DNA of 64,000 nt. Source: Symsagittifera roscoffensis (taxonomy: Eukaryota > Xenacoelomorpha > Acoela > Convolutidae). Both the position numbers and the translations under genes were made by a program. Location: assembly GCF_963678635.1 (NCBI RefSeq), contig NC_087065.1, positions 22,263,480 to 22,327,479 on the forward strand. Reading direction: 5' to 3'. The notes under the pieces are model-generated. The model had not been told where the DNA came from, did not search any database, and saw only the letters and a program-made list of their open reading frames with translations. Positions within the stretch are counted from its first letter, which is position 1. Every line of letters starts with the position of its first letter. This document shows, piece by piece, positions 38,301 to 53,650 of the stretch.

Positions 38301-41300
38301 GGTGGCCACTTGGTTGGGAATAAAAAAGATACCTCATTCAGGGTGTCTACAAACCTTGGCAGCCGACGACCTTTTTTTTTTTTTAGGTCCGACGACCTTT
38401 TTTTTTTAGGTCCGACGACCTTTTTTTTTTTTTAGTTCCGACGACCTTTTTTTAGGACACAAAAAAACTGGGGGAAAAGTTGAAAATTGATCGAAAATAT
38501 TACGCAACAAATCCAAAAATTGTTGAGTCCTGGTTGCCCTGCACTTTCCCATTCACGTCTGAAAATAGATACTTACGTAAAAAAGATACCAAATAGTGAC
38601 TTTTAGATACCAGTATCTAAAAAGATACCAAGTGGCCACCCTGCTCTGACAGCAAACAACTACACGGTTGGGAACTTCAAATTTTGAGAAAAGAAAAATT
38701 AAAATTTTCAAAAAAATCACAAAAAACATCATATCTCGAAAACTACAAGGATTTAAGTAGTCACATTTAGAGTCAAGATTCGCGATCCTTGATAGTACTC
38801 TGACAGTAACCAACTATTGGGTTGGAAATTTCAGATTTTTAAAAAATAATAATAATTTAAGTTTACTGAAAATTTTTGAAAAAATCATAAAAAACGTCAC
38901 ATCTCGAAAACTACAAAGAATTGAGCAGTCATATTTGGAGGCAAGATTCGCAATCTTCGAGATTATTCTGACAGGACCCAACTACAGGGCTGGGAATTTC
39001 AGATTTTGCGAAAAAAAAATAATTTAAGTTTTCTGAATTTTTTTTGAAAAAATCACAAAAACGTCATATCTCGAAAACTACAAGGATTTGGACAGTCATA
39101 TTTGGAGGCAAGATTTGTAACTCCTTAGAGTACTCTGACAGCACCCAACTAGAGGGTTGGGAACTTCAAGATTCGTAAATTATTTTGCTATTTGAAATTT
39201 CTGAAATTTTTTGAAAAAATCTCAAAAATCGTCTTATCTCGTTAGCTAAAATGATTCGGGCATTCAAAATTGGAGGCCAAATTCGCAACCCCTAATTCAA
39301 TATTGGGCTGCTTAATTTAAACTTAAGGTAAAATAGCCACTAAAATCAAATTGGAAAATCGAAAAAAAATCTTAACCATTGCAATATACGATATAGCTTA
39401 AACATGCAAAAATAATACGTTGAAAAAGCTTAAACATGGCGAGATAGTGAAGCCCGCATTTAAATATATAATAGATAGATAGATTTAAACTTAAGGTAAA
39501 ATAGCCACTAAAATCAAATTGGAAAATCGAAAAAAAATCTTAACCATTGCAATATACGATATAGCTTAAACATGCAAAAATAATACGTTGAAAAAGCTTA
39601 AACATGGCGAGATAGTGAAGCCCGCATTTAAATATATACTTAAGGTAAAATAGCCACTAAAATCAAATTGGAAAATCGAAAAAAAAATCTTAACCATTGC
39701 AATATACGCTATAGCTTAAACATGCAAAAATAATACGTTGAAAAAGCTTAAACATGGCGAGATAGTGAAGCCCGCATTTAAATATATAATAGATTTAAGT
39801 TTTCTGAAAATGTTTTGAAAAAATCAGAAAAAAGTCATTCCTCGAACACTACAAAGATTTGAGCAGTGATATTTGGAAGCAAGATTGGAAACCCTTGAGA
39901 GTACTCTGACAGCACCCAACTACAGGGTTTAGATTAACATATTTTGTGAACTTTTCAAACTTAATTTTTCTGAAAAGTCACAAAAAAACCGTCGTATCTC
40001 ATAAACTGAAAGTAATTGGGTATTCATAATTGGAGACAAAATCGCAAGCCCTGGAGAAGCCTGACAGCATTCCACTAATGGGTTGCTAATTTAAAACTTA
40101 ATGAAAATACTGGAAAATCGAAAAAAAATCTTAACCATTGCAATATACGATATGGCTTAAACATGCTAAAATAATACGTTCAAAAAGCTTAAACATGGCA
40201 AGATAATGAAGCTCGCATTTAAATATATAATAGATTACTCGGGGTGCGTTTAGTGGACGAACGGACCAGCCAGTAAACAACCAAAAAACAGCTTCAATTG
40301 TCAATTCATAGACATAGATACAACAATTTCGGATCTGTTACGCTCATGGCAAACCATTTTTTGTTCAATTTTCGTTAAAAAAATTGGTTTGCTACTAAAA
40401 TTCCTCGTAATCTACAAATACTTGATGTGACGCCGTCTAATTTTGAATTTGATAGACGCACCTAGCAGTCAGCCCATTTTTGGTCTACGGATATATTGTT
40501 ACGATTACTGATAAATAGCTATCAGACGTATCCACTTTGGCCATCAGGCGTATCAACTTAAAAAAAAAATCTTCACACTATTTATGCTTTTTGAATTGAT
40601 GGAGCCGAAAATGAAAATTTGAATCATTTTGACAATTGTTTTTCTGTGATCCGAGAGAAACAGCCTGCATAAACTACACATCTTTACATTTAGATATACG
40701 AACACAAATCGATAAATGCGAACACAAATCATAATGCTTCTGGTAAAAATCTAATAATTTAGTCTCTTTTTCGTTTGACCGAATTGGAGAAGTATTTATA
40801 AGAACAGATTTGTCCAGATAGTTTAAAGCAGAAATCATGCAATAACAAATTTTTCAAAACGTTTCCAAAGGAAAGTAAAAATGGCGTACAATGATAGGAT
40901 TAGCAACTTCTAAAAAAGGTCATGCTGAACCTCACAAAACAACGCAAAAAAAGGCAAGAAGCTCAAAAATTTCAAAAAACAGCCAACAGTTGGAAAAGTG
41001 TGGAAAAAAATCAAGGAAACAAAAAAAAATGATTCAAAATTTTAAATCTTTCAACTTTCGAATTTTGAAGAAAACAATGTACGCCGTTGGAGCTCTTTCA
41101 ATTTCAAATACTGTTTATGATAGGCACTTTTATCGCATTTATACCATTTAGATAACGCCAGAAATTTATCCCATTTAGATAACGGCAGAAAATTGGACCA
41201 ACAGGTAATTAGGTAATTTTTTACTCCGCTGGGAAATCTGAAAATTAATGCCCTTTTTCACTTTTTTTCGTGACTTTTTTTATTATTGATGTTTGTTAGT

Positions 41301-44300
41301 GGAGTTTGTTTTGATTTGACAAAGGAGGTGAAGTAAAATTTAAAAGAAATCATATGTCAAACCGCGAAGAATCAAATTTGAGCGTGAACACTTTTACAAA
41401 AAATTCTAAATCATTCAATCCCGGAGCTCCAGACGAAGAGCCATTTAACTTATAAAAAAAACTATGATCCGACTACACCACTAGGAAAATGGATCAATAG
41501 TTAAATTTTCTATTCCGCTGGGAAATCTGCGAGTTGAAATATGCTATCGAAACTAGAAGTCGATCACGTTTTTCGTGAACTTTACACAATTGCTGTTCGA
41601 CTGCGTCGTTTGCCCTCCTTTTCAAAAATTAAATGCTGAACAGAAAAATAACCAAAGTTAATACCGCAAAAAATCAAACTTGACCATGAACAAAATTTCA
41701 AGACTTTTCCTGAAAACAAACATAAACAATCAACAAGACCTATATAAGAGCGTATTCTATACGTTCATGAATCTTAAAAAGGTGCAGAGTTGCTTTTAAA
41801 AATTCGGTTTCAGACACCTTAAAAAACTATCGGGTATAACATTTTACACAGAGGCGAAGCCTCAACTACGCAAACACAAGCATGATAGCGTGAAAGTGAG
41901 CTTTTAATTTCACAATAAGAATAACTTGTTCTTTAAGGCACGCTTATAATAATTTGGAATGTAACAAGCTCATGCAACCCCATGAACTTTGATTGTTACA
42001 AATTGGAAAAAAAAACAAATTGAGGATACATTATTTGGTTCAAATTATCGCGAAATATATTGATTTGGAAAGTTTCTTAAATGGAAGTTGGATGATTACA
42101 CTTTTAGAAAGCAAATCACTTTTTCCGGTACATCCGAGGAATTGAAAACATCATCTGCGTTAAATTATAACTAAAATTTCAAAGCATATGCAACTAAATT
42201 GCCAAAGCTTCCTGCACGTTGCTTTTCAATAAAACGCTACAATCTGCATGTGTAACTAATGGCCACTTGAGTCGTCATTCGGATTTCGAAAAACAACCAA
42301 GGATTTGAAAATACAAAATATCCTGAACAAAATTACCTGCAACATTACAAATTTTACAGAGGCGAAGCTGCGCGACAAAAAAGCCTCGAATGAGCAAAAA
42401 ATTCCGCTAGGTCTGAGATTCCAACCTAGGACCTAGAGATTAAGAGTCTCACACCCTAACCACTCAGCCACGAAAGCTGAATAGGTAATCGTCAAATACT
42501 AGTCACAAATAAAGCAGAGAACAGATGCTATGCAATTTCCAATGCTACATTGAAATTTCCAAATAAGTGAACACTTTCATTAACGAGCTGGGTTAAAAAA
42601 AAAGAAGGTTCGTAACAGTACACTAACAAGGAGCTTATGAAATGCTACAAAGAAGCCGAAGTTTCAAAAAGTCCTCTCTGTGGAACTAAGCCGACAAAAA
42701 TGAGCAGACAGGCAAAAATCAAAACCGGCCGAAGATACTCAAAATTGCAAACAACAGACCTCGACTGGAATAGAACTCCCGGTTTTGATCGTCTCAAGAA
42801 TGGGTGTTTAATCACCTTCGAATAAAGCTGTAGCTTCAAAAAAAGTCCGACGACGGGAACTACACCGACAAAAATAACAGAGGCAAAGCTTCGCTTCGCA
42901 AACACCTGCGCGAACACAACGAAAAGCAGCTAGTATAAAATCAAAAAAAAGAAATTAGAAATAAGCCTCGAGTTAAAAACAAAAATTCGGCTACCTCTGA
43001 GCTTCGAAACTGCGATCTAAAATTAGGAGACTCAAATATCAACCACTTTGCCACAGAAGCTTAAAATTTACAAAACACTAGCCACAAATTAAGCAGAGAA
43101 TAGATTCTAAGCATTTTCCAATGCTGCATTCAAATTTCCAATTAAGAGAACACTTTTAATGATCACTTTTATTTTCGAGTTAGGGTAGAAAAAAGAAGAA
43201 TCGTAATACCCCACTAAGCTGATCGCAAGTCTAAACAGACGGACGATAGTTCGAAAAAGCACAAAAAATCTAGTTTCAAAAAATAGGTCCCAGTCGGATT
43301 CGAACCACAAGCCTTTGCCGTATCAAGCAGTTGGTAATCTCTTAGTCAGATGCCACCGAATAATTGAATGAACCTATAATAAGCAAGCGGTAACAAAGAC
43401 GAAATTACCTGAGCAGAAATGCTTCAAGCCGAAAAAAAGACAAAAAAATCAAAACTAAAAAAACTTCAAGTCCCTCTTCCCCTCAGAACATACACACAGA
43501 AAACTTTTTCGGTCCTCAATCAATGCACAAAGAGGCCGCTCAGTCAAAAGAAACTAAGCCGAAACCTATTAGGACAAGAAACAACAAGAAAAAAAATGAA
43601 AATTACACAACTCGAGTAGGTAAAATTACAACCAAGCTAGAAAGCAAATTGCGGTTAGGCCAGATATTTGAACTGTTAGCATTCTCAAATATATCCGATG
43701 CAACAAAAAGGCTCATTTGTATTGAGTTCAGGATACAGGAGATAAGTCCTGTGAACAAAATTGTTTATGTGAAAAAAGTCTAGTATCCGATTACAATACC
43801 CTTGCTTATCGCAACGGTAATTATAGGAAGAAATACGTGGAATAAAATTGCAATTAGTCAATTAAAAAATCAACTGTTTTTCTTCCGTATATTTCAATGA
43901 TAAGTTTGATCCGAAATCGTTCTACTACACATTTAGCTAGAAGTATATCCTTTTTGGAAACTAAGCGTGGTAAAATTAAATAAAGATTTGCAACTTGCAT
44001 TAAATTAATTTTAGACAATGAAAATTTGCTATCGTCCAATAAAAGGAAGAAGTATGAAGCGTTTAACCCGATATAAGATTTAAAAAAACCACTTAGGCCG
44101 GAAATATCTTTGGGTGGTAAAACATACAAAATTGGTGGTAAACTCAAAATCAAAACATGGCCTATTGACAGTTGGAAAGAGAAATGAACGCAAGGAAAAA
44201 AACTGGAAAAAGGAAAATATACACCCTTAAAGCTCTTTGAATTTCAAGAACAATTTATAGCTGGCGCTTTTTTGTCAAGAACAACCAAATTTGAGAAAAC

Positions 44301-45207
44301 TGGATCAACAGGTAAATTCTTAATTCTGCTGTGAAACCTGAACATTAATATCCACTTTTGAAACAAGAAGTCGATCACATTTTTCGTGACCTTTACAATT
44401 TTGACCTTTACAGATCGGATTCGATCTGCGACCTACGGCGACCTAAAGAATATGATTCTCGCTTACTAACCACTCAGCCACGACTCTCAATTAATCACAA
44501 ACACTAGCCTCAAATAAAGCAGAGAACAGATGGTACAGATCGTGATAATAGCAAAAGTGCCACCAAATAATGAACACTTAGCCGCCAAATAATGAACACT
44601 TTTATTTGCGATTTAGATTTTAAAAAAGAAGGTTCGTACTAATGCACTAACGCTCGCAAGCTCGTTAGTGTAAATACCTGAACATATATATGCAAAAATT
44701 TGGTATGATATAGGCGGGTTCCCTTTTAACTTTGTTTGACCAACTGTTTACTACACTCTGTTCCAGCAGCCTAACTCATGCTCTATTCAACTCGACCTTA
44801 AATGCGAAATTTTTAAGAAACTTGCTGCGCACTGCAACATCTGAAGGATTGGAACTTACCGTGAAATCATCATCTGCAAACAGCGAAATGTACGCATTGA
44901 TGAAATCTCCAGACAACGAGCTCTCTCGATCTGCCTCCGGTGGGTACTCATAGCACTCGTTGTTGATTCCACACACGAACGTCTGCAAGAACGGAAAGAA
45001 CCCCGCCGACGGCAAAGCTTTTGGTTTCAAATGACACGCTGGCCTGTCAATTGGAGGTCTTTTCAACCGCACGATCACTATTATGAAGAACAGCACCAAA
45101 GGTGAGATGAGTTCAAGCAAGAAGAAAATCCAGTTGCGTCTTTTCAGGGCAAAATTCTTCCAAATGAGGGTTTTAAGCTGAACCCAAAATAGCTGCTTTC
45201 CTCTCAT
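19357..45207 (-). CDS. ABCA1-like: ABCA-subfamily lipid transporter, ABCA1-like, nine exons, complete
   Basis: A full-size ABC transporter that by family moves phospholipid or sterol across a membrane. Exons on the minus strand: 45207-44860, 36433-36119, 35677-35424, 31759-29445, 29124-27365, 27173-26387, 24575-24411, 24153-23793, 20383-19357. Phases agree throughout and sum to about 2443 residues, close to ABCA1/ABCA2 size. Order of parts: N-terminal helix after WKNFALKRR, first extracellular domain, six helices, NBD1 (GHNGAGKTT at ~941, LSGGMKRKL at ~1044, [11 protein letters not shown]), acidic linker, second membrane half, NBD2 (GVNGAGKTT at ~1965, LSGGNKRKL at ~2064, [11 protein letters not shown]), VFINFA motif and a ~180-residue tail. 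The N-terminus ([13 protein letters not shown]) and the [15 protein letters not shown] region resemble ABCA1/4/7 most. It lies ~0.8 kb downstream of PCCB in the same direction. Confidence 0.92.
20304..20875. repeat. Exact tandem duplication of an exon-intron junction of ABCA
   Basis: 20304-20586 (CACACTCTTCCATGG ... AAAAATTATCAA) is repeated without visible change at 20593-20875, a 289-bp offset. Each copy holds the first ~80 bases of the last ABCA exon, its splice acceptor and ~200 bases of intron. It is either a very young duplication or an assembly duplicate. Confidence 0.9.
21165..21620 (+). repeat. ~60-bp minisatellite in ABCA intron 8
   Basis: Imperfect units repeat the pattern CAAAGCGAAGTTTTATCAAA, CATCATTCAAGAGTTCGA, GGTGGTTTTCA. 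About seven units are seen, at roughly 21175, 21215, 21260, 21305, 21345, 21400 and 21455. A short relative lies at 23540-23630. It leads into the GCGAAGC palindrome repeat at 21590. Confidence 0.65.
21585..22870 (+). mobile_element. Palindrome/hairpin-bounded repeat, copy 1 (Helitron-like?)
   Basis: Begins near ACAGAGGCGAAGCTGAGCTT (palindrome GCGAAGCTGAGCTTCGC), followed by CACCACTTGCGGTACACAA. It ends with GTACCCGATTGCAAAACTC and CTTATCGCAAGGGTAA near 22870. The interior is A-rich, with many GCCGACAAAAA blocks and no gene. Related copies lie at 24774-26282, 32885-33425, 34020-34290, 35900-36010 and 43380-43822. The minisatellite plus 3' hairpin resembles the plan of Helentron/DINE-type elements, but that assignment is an inference. 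Confidence 0.45.
23793..24153 (-). CDS. ABCA1-like: ABCA1-like exon 8 (NBD2 Q-loop to Walker B)
   Basis: Starts [19 protein letters not shown] after CTAATTTTTAG. It contains [20 protein letters not shown], signature [19 protein letters not shown] and Walker [18 protein letters not shown]. The donor is ACG|GTAAGT. Confidence 0.92.
24411..24575 (-). CDS. ABCA1-like: ABCA1-like exon 7 (NBD2 Walker A)
   Basis: 55 codons from TTTCTCTAG|GTGCTAG to CACAG|GTTAG. It contains [20 protein letters not shown] and Walker [18 protein letters not shown] poly-G run of ~30 lies ~80 bp upstream of its acceptor. Confidence 0.92.
24655..24684 (+). repeat. Poly-G tract (one interrupting A)
   Basis: Six G, one A, then 23 G. 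It lies in ABCA intron 6, about 80 bp upstream (in gene sense) of the exon 7 acceptor. In the transcript it reads as a C-run. Proline-rich open frames across it are artefacts. Confidence 0.95.
24774..26282 (+). mobile_element. Palindrome/hairpin-bounded repeats, copies 2-3
   Basis: The palindrome start is at 24780 (GGCGAAGCTGAGCTTCGCAC, then TTGCGATACACAACAAG), with partial starts at 25430 and 25600. Hairpin ends lie near 26135 (CCTTGCTAATCGCAAGGG) and 26282 (CTTGCTTATCACAAGGG). Several overlapping or nested copies seem to be present. No coding potential. Confidence 0.45.
26387..27173 (-). CDS. ABCA1-like: ABCA1-like exon 6 (second membrane half)
   Basis: Starts [20 protein letters not shown] and encodes about five membrane helices with short loops, including [20 protein letters not shown]. 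It ends with [14 protein letters not shown] at TCGG|GTAAGT, phase 1. The membrane topology fits TM8-12 of the family. Confidence 0.92.
27365..29124 (-). CDS. ABCA1-like: ABCA1-like exon 5 (NBD1 end, linker, TM7, ECD2)
   Basis: Opens [20 protein letters not shown], the H-loop of NBD1. A linker of ~190 residues contains the acidic run [15 protein letters not shown] and basic SFRKSRKPL. Then comes a helix ([20 protein letters not shown]) and the second extracellular domain with several Cys and Asn sequons. It ends GAGGAG|GTATGT, phase 0. Confidence 0.92.
29445..31759 (-). CDS. ABCA1-like: ABCA1-like exon 4 (ECD1 end, TM2-7 block, NBD1)
   Basis: The 2315-bp exon follows acceptor TTTTAG at 31760. 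It carries the rest of the extracellular domain ([13 protein letters not shown]), the signature loop [19 protein letters not shown], six helices, then NBD1 with Walker [11 protein letters not shown], the Q-loop region [18 protein letters not shown], signature [10 protein letters not shown] and Walker [16 protein letters not shown]. It ends CGAG|GTAAGA, phase 1. Confidence 0.92.
32310..32745 (+). mobile_element. MITE of the GAGTAATGAACG family (near complete)
   Basis: Starts with the imperfect palindrome CCAGCTGACAGTTGGAAAAG, then GAGTAATGAAG. It ends CCTATATAAGAGTACTCAATA, then CGTTCATTACTCTAAAAACC. GAGTAATGAACG and CGTTCATTACTC are the inverted ends. About 410 bp, non-coding, in ABCA intron 3. 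Confidence 0.65.
32885..35050 (+). repeat. ABCA intron 3: several degraded hairpin-bounded repeats and C-runs
   Basis: A stretch of 2 kb without a gene. It has palindrome-type starts near 32890 (ACCACTTGCGCTACATTAG) and hairpin-type ends near 33410 (TTGCTAACCGCAATTATA), 34275 (ATATCGCAAGGGC) and 35030 (TTGCTTATTGCAAGGGTTA). Pure C-runs lie at about 33131 and 33460. Poly-A interiors match the copies in introns 6 and 8. Confidence 0.45.
35424..35677 (-). CDS. ABCA1-like: ABCA1-like exon 3 (extracellular domain 1)
   Basis: Starts [16 protein letters not shown] after TTTTCAG. It ends in ...SLDSLC with donor AG|GTAGCT, chosen because phase 2 matches the next exon. GTGTAG six bases earlier would also keep the frame. 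It aligns with the EVSELCGLPREKL region of ABCA1. Confidence 0.75.
35900..36010 (+). repeat. GCGAAGC palindrome repeat, short copy in ABCA intron 2
   Basis: GATCCGAAGCTGAGCTTCGC, then ACCACCTGCGATACAAAA, near 35906-35940. This is the family's starting block followed by only ~70 bases of A-rich sequence. Confidence 0.5.
36119..36433 (-). CDS. ABCA1-like: ABCA1-like exon 2 (extracellular domain 1)
   Basis: 105 codons from GAGTTTTAG|GATACA to AGTTTT|GTATGA, phase 0 at both ends. It encodes part of the first large extracellular domain, with N-glycosylation sequons such as NET, NIT and NRT. It is joined directly to exon 1 here; a further small exon in the 8.4-kb intron is not excluded. Confidence 0.8.
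36446..36676 (+). mobile_element. MITE of the GAGTAATGAACG family, 5' part
   Basis: CCAACTGAAAGTTGGAAAAG, GCAATGAACGCCAGGAAAC, TTCAACTTTCGAATTTTAAA and CCCTTAAAGCTCTTTGAATT are all present. The copy is cut at CTGGGAAATCTGAT, exactly where the inverted repeat of the next element begins at 36677. Confidence 0.6.
38298..38643. mobile_element. hAT-type MITE with 8-bp target duplication
   Basis: Perfect 16-bp terminal inverted repeats, CAGGGTGGCCACTTGG and CCAAGTGGCCACCCTG, bound a 346-bp insert. The flanks are the direct 8-bp repeat CTCTGACA at 38290-38297 and 38644-38651. An 8-bp duplication with CAGGG-type ends is the hallmark of hAT elements. The interior has four CCGACGACC-T(n) repeats and no coding frame. 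It is inserted inside one satellite unit, so it is younger than the satellite. Confidence 0.9.
39316..39793 (+). repeat. ~158-bp triplicate containing the TIR end
   Basis: Three almost identical direct copies begin at about 39316, 39483 and 39637 (ACTTAAGGTAAAATAGCCAC) and run to CCCGCATTTAAATATATA. Each contains the outer part of the element's inverted repeat (AATCTTAACCATTGCAATAT). A fourth, diverged version extends from the right inverted repeat to about 40235. Confidence 0.85.
40236..40970. other. ABCA intron 1, unassigned stretch
   Basis: About 730 bases with no convincing frame, repeat or RNA. It is slightly less A/T-run-rich than its neighbours. I see nothing I can support here. Confidence 0.4.
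40975..41790 (+). mobile_element. Two partial MITEs of the GAGTAATGAACG family
   Basis: The first copy starts CCAACAGTTGGAAAAGTG near 40983 and breaks off near 41440. The second begins inside the family consensus and ends CCTATATAAGAGCGTATTC, then ACGTTCATGAATC, near 41770. Shared marks are TTTACTCCGCTGGGAAATCT and AAGTCGATCACGTTTTTCGT. Confidence 0.55.
42405..42478 (-). mobile_element. tRNA-derived SINE head
   Basis: On the minus strand TGGCTGAGTGGTTAGG (A box) and GGTTGGAATCTC (B box) are spaced as in a tRNA. It continues, in minus sense, into a tail that contains TCGAGGCTT and then GCGCAGCTTCGCCTCTGT. Confidence 0.7.
42990..43061 (-). mobile_element. tRNA-derived SINE head
   Basis: Minus strand: TGGCAAAGTGGTTGAT as A box and AGTTTCGAAGCTC as B box. 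The flanking body (ACTAGCCACAAATTAAGCAG on the plus strand) matches that next to the copy at 42405-42478. Confidence 0.65.
43286..43362 (-). mobile_element. tRNA-derived SINE head
   Basis: Minus strand: GTGGCATCTGACTAAGAG and a near-perfect B box, GTGGTTCGAATCCGAC, then TGGGACC. It is the least diverged B box of the cluster. Confidence 0.7.
43380..43822 (+). repeat. Hairpin-bounded repeat, 3' portion
   Basis: Ends AATTGTTTATGTGAAAAAAG, then TCTAGTATCCGATTACAATA, then CCCTTGCTTATCGCAACGG, the same 3' block as at 22800-22870 and 26210-26282. No supported gene; Lys-rich frames here follow composition. Confidence 0.45.
44156..44405 (+). mobile_element. MITE of the GAGTAATGAACG family, 5' part
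   Basis: Contains AGTTGGAAAGAGAAATGAAC, CCCTTAAAGCTCTTTGAATT, CTGGATCAACAGGTAAATTC and AAGTCGATCACATTTTTCGT, then it is cut by the SINE head at about 44406. Confidence 0.6.
44410..44488 (-). mobile_element. tRNA-derived SINE head, inserted in a MITE
   Basis: Minus strand: GTGGCTGAGTGGTTAGTAAG and AGATCGAATCCGATC. It abuts the 5' half of a MITE (44156-44405), which stops at TTTTGACCTTTACA, so one inserted in or replaced part of the other. Confidence 0.7.
44860..45207 (-). CDS. ABCA1-like: ABCA1-like exon 1 (start codon, TM1)
   Basis: The ATG at 45207-45205 opens [20 protein letters not shown], then RR and one hydrophobic helix ([19 protein letters not shown]), as in ABCA1. Then come [18 protein letters not shown] and a Cys-rich start of the extracellular domain. 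The donor is ACG|GTAAGT, phase 0. The start is supported by alignment with the family's N-terminus. Confidence 0.9.
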
Positions 45208-46014
45208 CTTGATGTTTCTTCGTTGGTTTTCAAATTTTAGCTTGGAGAGAAATAAGACTGTAAAAACAAGTGAAATTTTGTTTTGTAGCTTAGGGCACGG
45301 GTCTGCGCAAGGACGTTCATGCCTTAAACTGAAAGAAATCTATTTCCTGCATACGTTTACTATATCTAACGAGTTGCTAGGAGATCGAATGATGGTTTTC
45401 TTGAGAAAAGAAATCGACGGACAGGAAATACACGAGATTTATGCCGCGTGAGTCTGATAAAAATACATTTCTAGCGTCAAGAAACAGGAAAATGCTTCGG
45501 TCTATCTTTTGAACAACTGTTTCAGTGACTATTATAACCTCGTCTTTTATCAGCAAGAATGCCCAACTTATTAAAATTTGGTTAAAAAGTCGCCTATGTT
45601 GTTAACAACATTTTCGAAATGTTACTTCTTTCTGATCGTCACACTGGGAATTTCTAAATGTTTTGTCTTTTGTTGCCATTGACAACTGATAGCAAAGTCA
45701 AAAGAGGAAGAGCTCAAGTATAAAACAGTTCAATAAAAATTGACTGTTGAAAGCTCGAAATTTGTTGAAAGTCGGAAATTTTGAATTTCCTTCAAAACGA
45801 ACTTTATATACCTTTTAAACAATAAAAAAAAACAAGCTGAATTTGAATGAGATTTTATTCAAATCTATTCGTTTAAATTACAATTAGATGGGAAATACAA
45901 ATATAGACAATTTTCAGGCCAGCCAAGAATACAATAAAAAGCAAATATCAATTTTCAAAATTAAATAGGGCATGTCATAAATTAAAATCTTCAGTTTTGT
46001 GGTATGAAATGGTT
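45208..46014 (-). promoter_or_regulatory. Intergenic gap between PCCB 3' end and ABCA start
   Basis: The gap is 807 bases. On the minus strand AATAAA (plus-strand TTTATT at 45854-45859) lies ~155 bases after the PCCB stop and is a good PCCB polyadenylation signal. The remaining ~640 bases must hold the ABCA 5' UTR and promoter. No clear TATA box was chosen. Close same-strand spacing would also allow a shared transcript, but nothing shows it. Confidence 0.55.
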
Positions 46015-52915
<6,901 letters not shown>

Positions 52916-53650
52916 CTTTAATATCAAATTGAATATGTACAAACACCTGGAAGTTGTTTACATCTTAAATAAAATGCAGTAACTGGCTGTTTTGCAAAAG
53001 CTCAGGTGTTCCCACCAACTACATTAATTACATCAAAAATCAAAATAAACAGCCCAAAGATGGTTGGAAAATGAATGAGAAAAAGTGCAAACAGAAAAAA
53101 TGGAAAACGAAAAAAAAATTGATTGAAAATGTTAGCACACTTTTTAACTTTCGAAGAAAAAATTGCATTACGTTAAAGGTCCAATGATGATTGGCAATTT
53201 TTTTATTTATCCCATATAAAAAAAAGACTGGGTTTCCTTTCCAAAACTAATTTAAGGCTGTCATAATGCAATGCAACTTGGCATGGCGACTAATCTGACA
53301 ATTTCGCAAAGATTCGTTTTTCAATATTTAAATCGCAACATCACGCAGCAAGCCATAACAACACGTAAAAAAACTGGGAAAATAGAAATTTATAATAAAG
53401 GGGGAGGGGTGGGAAAAAGCCAAACTGGACAAGTATGTACGTTGCCACTGAACTCTACAAACCAATGTAGCCAGGCAAAGTTTAACCTTGCCAGCAAACT
53501 TTTACTGTGAAACTACTGACTTTCACTAAGTTAGTGAAACTAAACTAAAAGCCATTTAATTGAATTCTGAGCATTTTGACTTTCGTAAGTTTACATGTTG
53601 ACAAATTAGAAATTTATCTTAACTTGTTTAGGGATCTAAGTTTTATGATT
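52916..53650. other. Upstream of first PCCB exon found; partial MITE
   Basis: Expected to hold the PCCB presequence exon and promoter, or an intron before them. I found no minus-strand ATG frame ending at a phase-2 donor that I can defend. At 53040-53200 a degraded MITE starts CAGCCCAAAGATGGTTGGAA. Plus-strand frames here are short and unsupported. Confidence 0.4.

Larger units (their letters stand above)
36766..40056 (+). repeat. ~168-bp tandem satellite (about 15 units, interrupted twice)
   Basis: Each unit holds CACAAAAAACGTCATATCTC, GAAAACTACAAGGATTTGAG, CAGTCATATTTGGAGGCAAG and CTCTGACAGGACCCAACTAC. Unit anchors lie near 36820, 37100, 37256, 37415, 37590, 37757, 37922, 38049, 38218, 38727, 38893, 39061, 39229, 39834 and 39990. 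Units in the middle are most alike and the outer ones most diverged, as unequal exchange would give. It is interrupted by a hAT MITE (38298-38643) and a triplicated block (39316-39793). Confidence 0.9.
36677..40144. mobile_element. TIR element carrying a ~168-bp satellite
   Basis: 36677-36765 (ATTGCAATGGTTAAGA ... GCTGTCAGGCTT) is the reverse complement, with few mismatches, of 40057-40144 (AAGCCTGACAGC ... CCATTGCAAT). Between these ~88-bp inverted repeats lies a tandem satellite of about 15 units plus later insertions. No transposase frame is present. This fits a non-autonomous DNA element that has amplified an internal satellite, sitting in ABCA intron 1. Confidence 0.7.

Noticed and set aside
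36766-40056. CRISPR-like array
   Set aside because: Units are contiguous with no unique spacers of constant length, and the DNA is animal nuclear sequence.
53271-53510. Plus-strand frame of ~79 codons as a small gene near PCCB
   Set aside because: No domain, no conserved start context and no splice partner; composition as in the surroundings.
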